6,843 nt of DNA, taken from Pseudomonadota bacterium (lineage in GTDB: Bacteria > Pseudomonadota > Alphaproteobacteria > Sphingomonadales > Sphingomonadaceae). Positions 5,138 to 6,843 of the stretch are shown piece by piece. Numbering within the stretch: position 1 is the stretch's first letter; the number at the start of each line of letters is the position of its first letter. The stretch is taken from positions 1 through 6,843 of the forward strand of contig JAKOWQ010000297.1 of NCBI GenBank assembly GCA_029781465.1, in the 5' to 3' direction. Made by a program: the position numbers and the translations under genes. Below the pieces are notes generated by a model that did not search any database, was not told where the DNA came from, and saw only the letters and a program-made list of their open reading frames with translations.

Positions 5138-6189
5138 CGCCCGAACGCGCCGTGGCCCTGGCCATCGATGCGCTGCGCCACGGCTGGCCGATCCGGCTCG
5201 ATGGCCTTGTTACCCTGCTTCCCGCCGAAACCGGTTTTTCGCCGGGCGCAAGCAGCCGCACGATGCTGATTTCCGCCGCCCGGGCGGCCACGCTCAAACT
5301 TGCCAACCAGCGCGAAGCCGCCGTTCCCGAAGCCCCGGTGCTGATCCGGGGAGCGGAGCCGTTCGATCTTCCGCTGGCCCGAGCGCTGGCCGATCCGGCG
5401 CTCGATCTGCGCTATCCGTTCAAGGGGCCCTTCGTGGCCGATCCGATCGAGCGCCCGGCAAGCGCGGCGGCGGCGATGGAACTCGCGCGGCTGGCGGGAA
5501 TCCTGCCCGCGTTTCTGGTCGATCCCGAAGCGGCGGGCGAGGCGCAGGAGGTCTGCGCGGCCGATCTCGCCGCCTGGAAGGATACCGACCATCTCGCCAT
5601 CGCCTCGCGCGCGCGGCTGCCGGTCGCGGCCTGCGAGGAGGCGGAAATCGTCGCGTTCCGTTCCGCCGATGACCTGCGCGAACACGTCGCGCTGGTGATC
5701 GGCACCCAGCGTTCGGACCGCGCTCCGCTGGTCCGGCTGCATTCCGAGTGCCTGACGGGCGATATCCTCGGCAGCCTCAAGTGCGATTGCGGCCCCCAGC
5801 TCGACGCCGCGCTGCGCGCGATGGCGGAGGAAGCGCGCACCGGGGGCTGGGGCGTTCTGCTCTATCTGCGCCAGGAAGGGCGCGGGATCGGACTGATCAA
5901 CAAGCTGCGCGCCTATCAGCTGCAGGATCAGGGTTTTGATACCGTTGATGCCAACAACCGGCTGGGGCTGCCCAGCGAGGCGCGCGATTTCCCGGTCGCG
6001 GCGCGGATGCTGGAATTGCTCGGCGTGCGGGCGATCCGGCTAATGACCAACAATCCGTCCAAGGTTGAGGCTCTATGCGCCGCCGGGGTGAGCGTGGCCG
6101 AACGGGTGCCGCACCAGCTTCCCCCCAATCCGCATAATGCGCGCTACCTCGATACCAAGCGCGACCGGACCGGACATTTGCTGGATTAG
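5134..6189 (+). CDS. ribA: GTP cyclohydrolase II with degenerate RibB-like N-terminal domain
   Basis: A 351-residue protein whose C-terminal part is GTP cyclohydrolase II, the first step of riboflavin synthesis (GTP to the diaminopyrimidinone, formate and pyrophosphate). Zinc ligands are Cys206, Cys217 and Cys219 (HSECLTGD and KCDCG). QEGRGIGL (247-254), Tyr261 (E. coli Tyr105) and Arg284 (Arg128) are present, but Glu282 (in LPSEARDF) stands where E. coli has Asp126. The tail TNNPSKVEAL and NPHNARYLDTKRDRTGHLL is typical. E. coli RibA has 196 residues; the extra ~175 at the N-terminus resemble DHBP synthase (RibB) in outline: AIDALRHGWPIRL...LLPAET early on, AAAMELARLAGILPAFLV at 112-129, DLAAWKDTDHLAIASRARLPV later. 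The RibB acidic DDEDRENEGD loop and the HTE motif are missing, so it is probably not a DHBP synthase. No FMN riboswitch is seen. It follows xthA with overlapping codons. Confidence 0.93.
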   Translation: MTPERAVALAIDALRHGWPIRLDGLVTLLPAETGFSPGASSRTMLISAARAATLKLANQREAAVPEAPVLIRGAEPFDLPLARALADPALDLRYPFKGPFVADPIERPASAAAAMELARLAGILPAFLVDPEAAGEAQEVCAADLAAWKDTDHLAIASRARLPVAACEEAEIVAFRSADDLREHVALVIGTQRSDRAPLVRLHSECLTGDILGSLKCDCGPQLDAALRAMAEEARTGGWGVLLYLRQEGRGIGLINKLRAYQLQDQGFDTVDANNRLGLPSEARDFPVAARMLELLGVRAIRLMTNNPSKVEALCAAGVSVAERVPHQLPPNPHNARYLDTKRDRTGHLLD

Positions 6190-6843
6190 CGCTTTTCGTA
6201 ACGCGTGAGCCGGGATGAAAGCGCGTTCTGGCCGATCTGGCGGACCTCGCCCGACCAGTCGGCCACGAACACGCTCGGCCAGGTGACCCCGGGGGCAAAG
6301 CGGGCATCGTTGCCATCGATCACCAGGCCGGACGAGGTGTGATCACGCCCCTCGGCGGCGACCGCGATGAAGGCCGAGTGGTTTTCCTTGTCGGTGCCCT
6401 GGACGAACCAGTTGCCGGTGATCTTGCCCGATGCGCCGCCGGGCAGGTCGATCATGTAATTGGTCGCGCGGCCCGCCGAATCGTCAAAGCTGTTGCCGAT
6501 CACCGCGACCTGCGCGGCGCGGCTTTTCAGGTAATGTCCGCCGCGCCCGGCCTCGAAGCGGCTGCGGGTGACGGTCACCGCACCCAGATCGCCGGCGTAG
6601 ATCGAATGGGCGCAGCCGCCCGGCCCGTCGCAGGTGCCAAGGCGGGTGAAGGTCGATTTGTCGACGCTCAGCACCCCTTGCGGATTTCCGGCGGTGAGAA
6701 TCCCCTGCTGGCTGTCGCGGAACCAGGCCTGGCTGACCTCGAGATTGCCCGCTTCGAGCCGGATCCCCGCGCCGTTGAAATCGGGCACCCGCATGTTGGC
6801 GAAGACCAGCCCCTCGACCCGCGCCGCGCGGCCGCGCAGCACC
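6186..6843 (-). CDS. Right-handed parallel beta-helix repeat protein, 5' end outside window
   Basis: The last 218 or so residues of a protein that continues past the right edge. The sequence is a run of beta-helix rungs of roughly 20-25 residues with the pattern of short strands and Asn/Asp/Gly turns: GLVFANMRVPDFNGAGIRL, LEVSQAWFRDSQQGIL, LSVDKSTFTRLGTC, VTVTRSRFEAGRGGHYLKS, VAVIGNSFDDSAG, GKITGNWFVQG, LVIDGNDARFAPG. This is the pectin-lyase-like fold found in many secreted or periplasmic polysaccharide-binding or cleaving proteins. Two cysteines in CDGPGGC could form a disulphide, which would suit export. I see no recognisable catalytic motif and the signal peptide would be outside the window, so the function is unknown. 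Its TAA stop (6188-6186) overlaps the TAG of ribA on the other strand; no terminator separates the two genes. Confidence 0.82.
   Translation of the reverse strand, partial: VLRGRAARVEGLVFANMRVPDFNGAGIRLEAGNLEVSQAWFRDSQQGILTAGNPQGVLSVDKSTFTRLGTCDGPGGCAHSIYAGDLGAVTVTRSRFEAGRGGHYLKSRAAQVAVIGNSFDDSAGRATNYMIDLPGGASGKITGNWFVQGTDKENHSAFIAVAAEGRDHTSSGLVIDGNDARFAPGVTWPSVFVADWSGEVRQIGQNALSSRLTRYEKR

Noticed and set aside
1..6843. CRISPR array, insertion sequence, phage or toxin-antitoxin content
   Set aside because: No spaced direct repeats, transposase motifs, terminal inverted repeats or small paired ORFs; all genes are core-type with uniform composition.

Overview
The window is GC-rich (about two thirds G+C by eye) chromosomal DNA from an alphaproteobacterium, most likely a sphingomonad such as Novosphingobium, Sphingobium or Erythrobacter. 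The evidence is codon use, protein style (a PhhA with DVFHDVFGH, a RibA with a long N-terminal extension, a LolA-xthA-ribA gene order) and the lack of phage, insertion-sequence, tRNA, rRNA or CRISPR material. It reads as housekeeping chromosome. Organism assignment is inference from the sequence alone.

Left part (1-1249, plus strand): the C-terminal nucleotide-binding half of an MsbA-like ABC exporter, then, 4 bases later, undecaprenyl-diphosphate phosphatase (uppP/bacA). Both point to envelope lipid handling. uppP converges on phhA (phenylalanine 4-hydroxylase, minus strand). The junction carries a 20-bp imperfect tandem duplication holding two copies of both stop codons.

Middle (2190-3055): phhA and a class I-type polyphosphate kinase 2 (ppk2) diverge from an 88-base spacer. 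A 20-bp near-perfect palindrome centred on CATATG sits on the phhA start codon and on its best -10 candidate. It looks like an operator on a possibly leaderless promoter. ppk2 ends before a terminator-like hairpin.

Right part (3177-6189, plus strand): rpmG (ribosomal protein L33), lolA (periplasmic lipoprotein carrier), a 300-base gene-free region, xthA (exonuclease III family) and ribA (GTP cyclohydrolase II). The gene-free region holds small hairpins, a GAAC-N7-GAAC direct repeat like the alphaproteobacterial LexA box, a strong intrinsic terminator, and a second large inverted repeat just before xthA. ribA starts at a TTG overlapping the xthA stop codon. Its N-terminal half looks like a decayed RibB (DHBP synthase) domain, and its GCHII domain has Glu where E. 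coli has the catalytic Asp126. At the right edge, a minus-strand parallel beta-helix protein (5' end outside the window) overlaps the ribA stop by 4 bases.

I did not find a clearly new multi-gene system. The points most worth checking are the RibA architecture, the phhA operator/leaderless start, and the lolA-xthA intergenic region.
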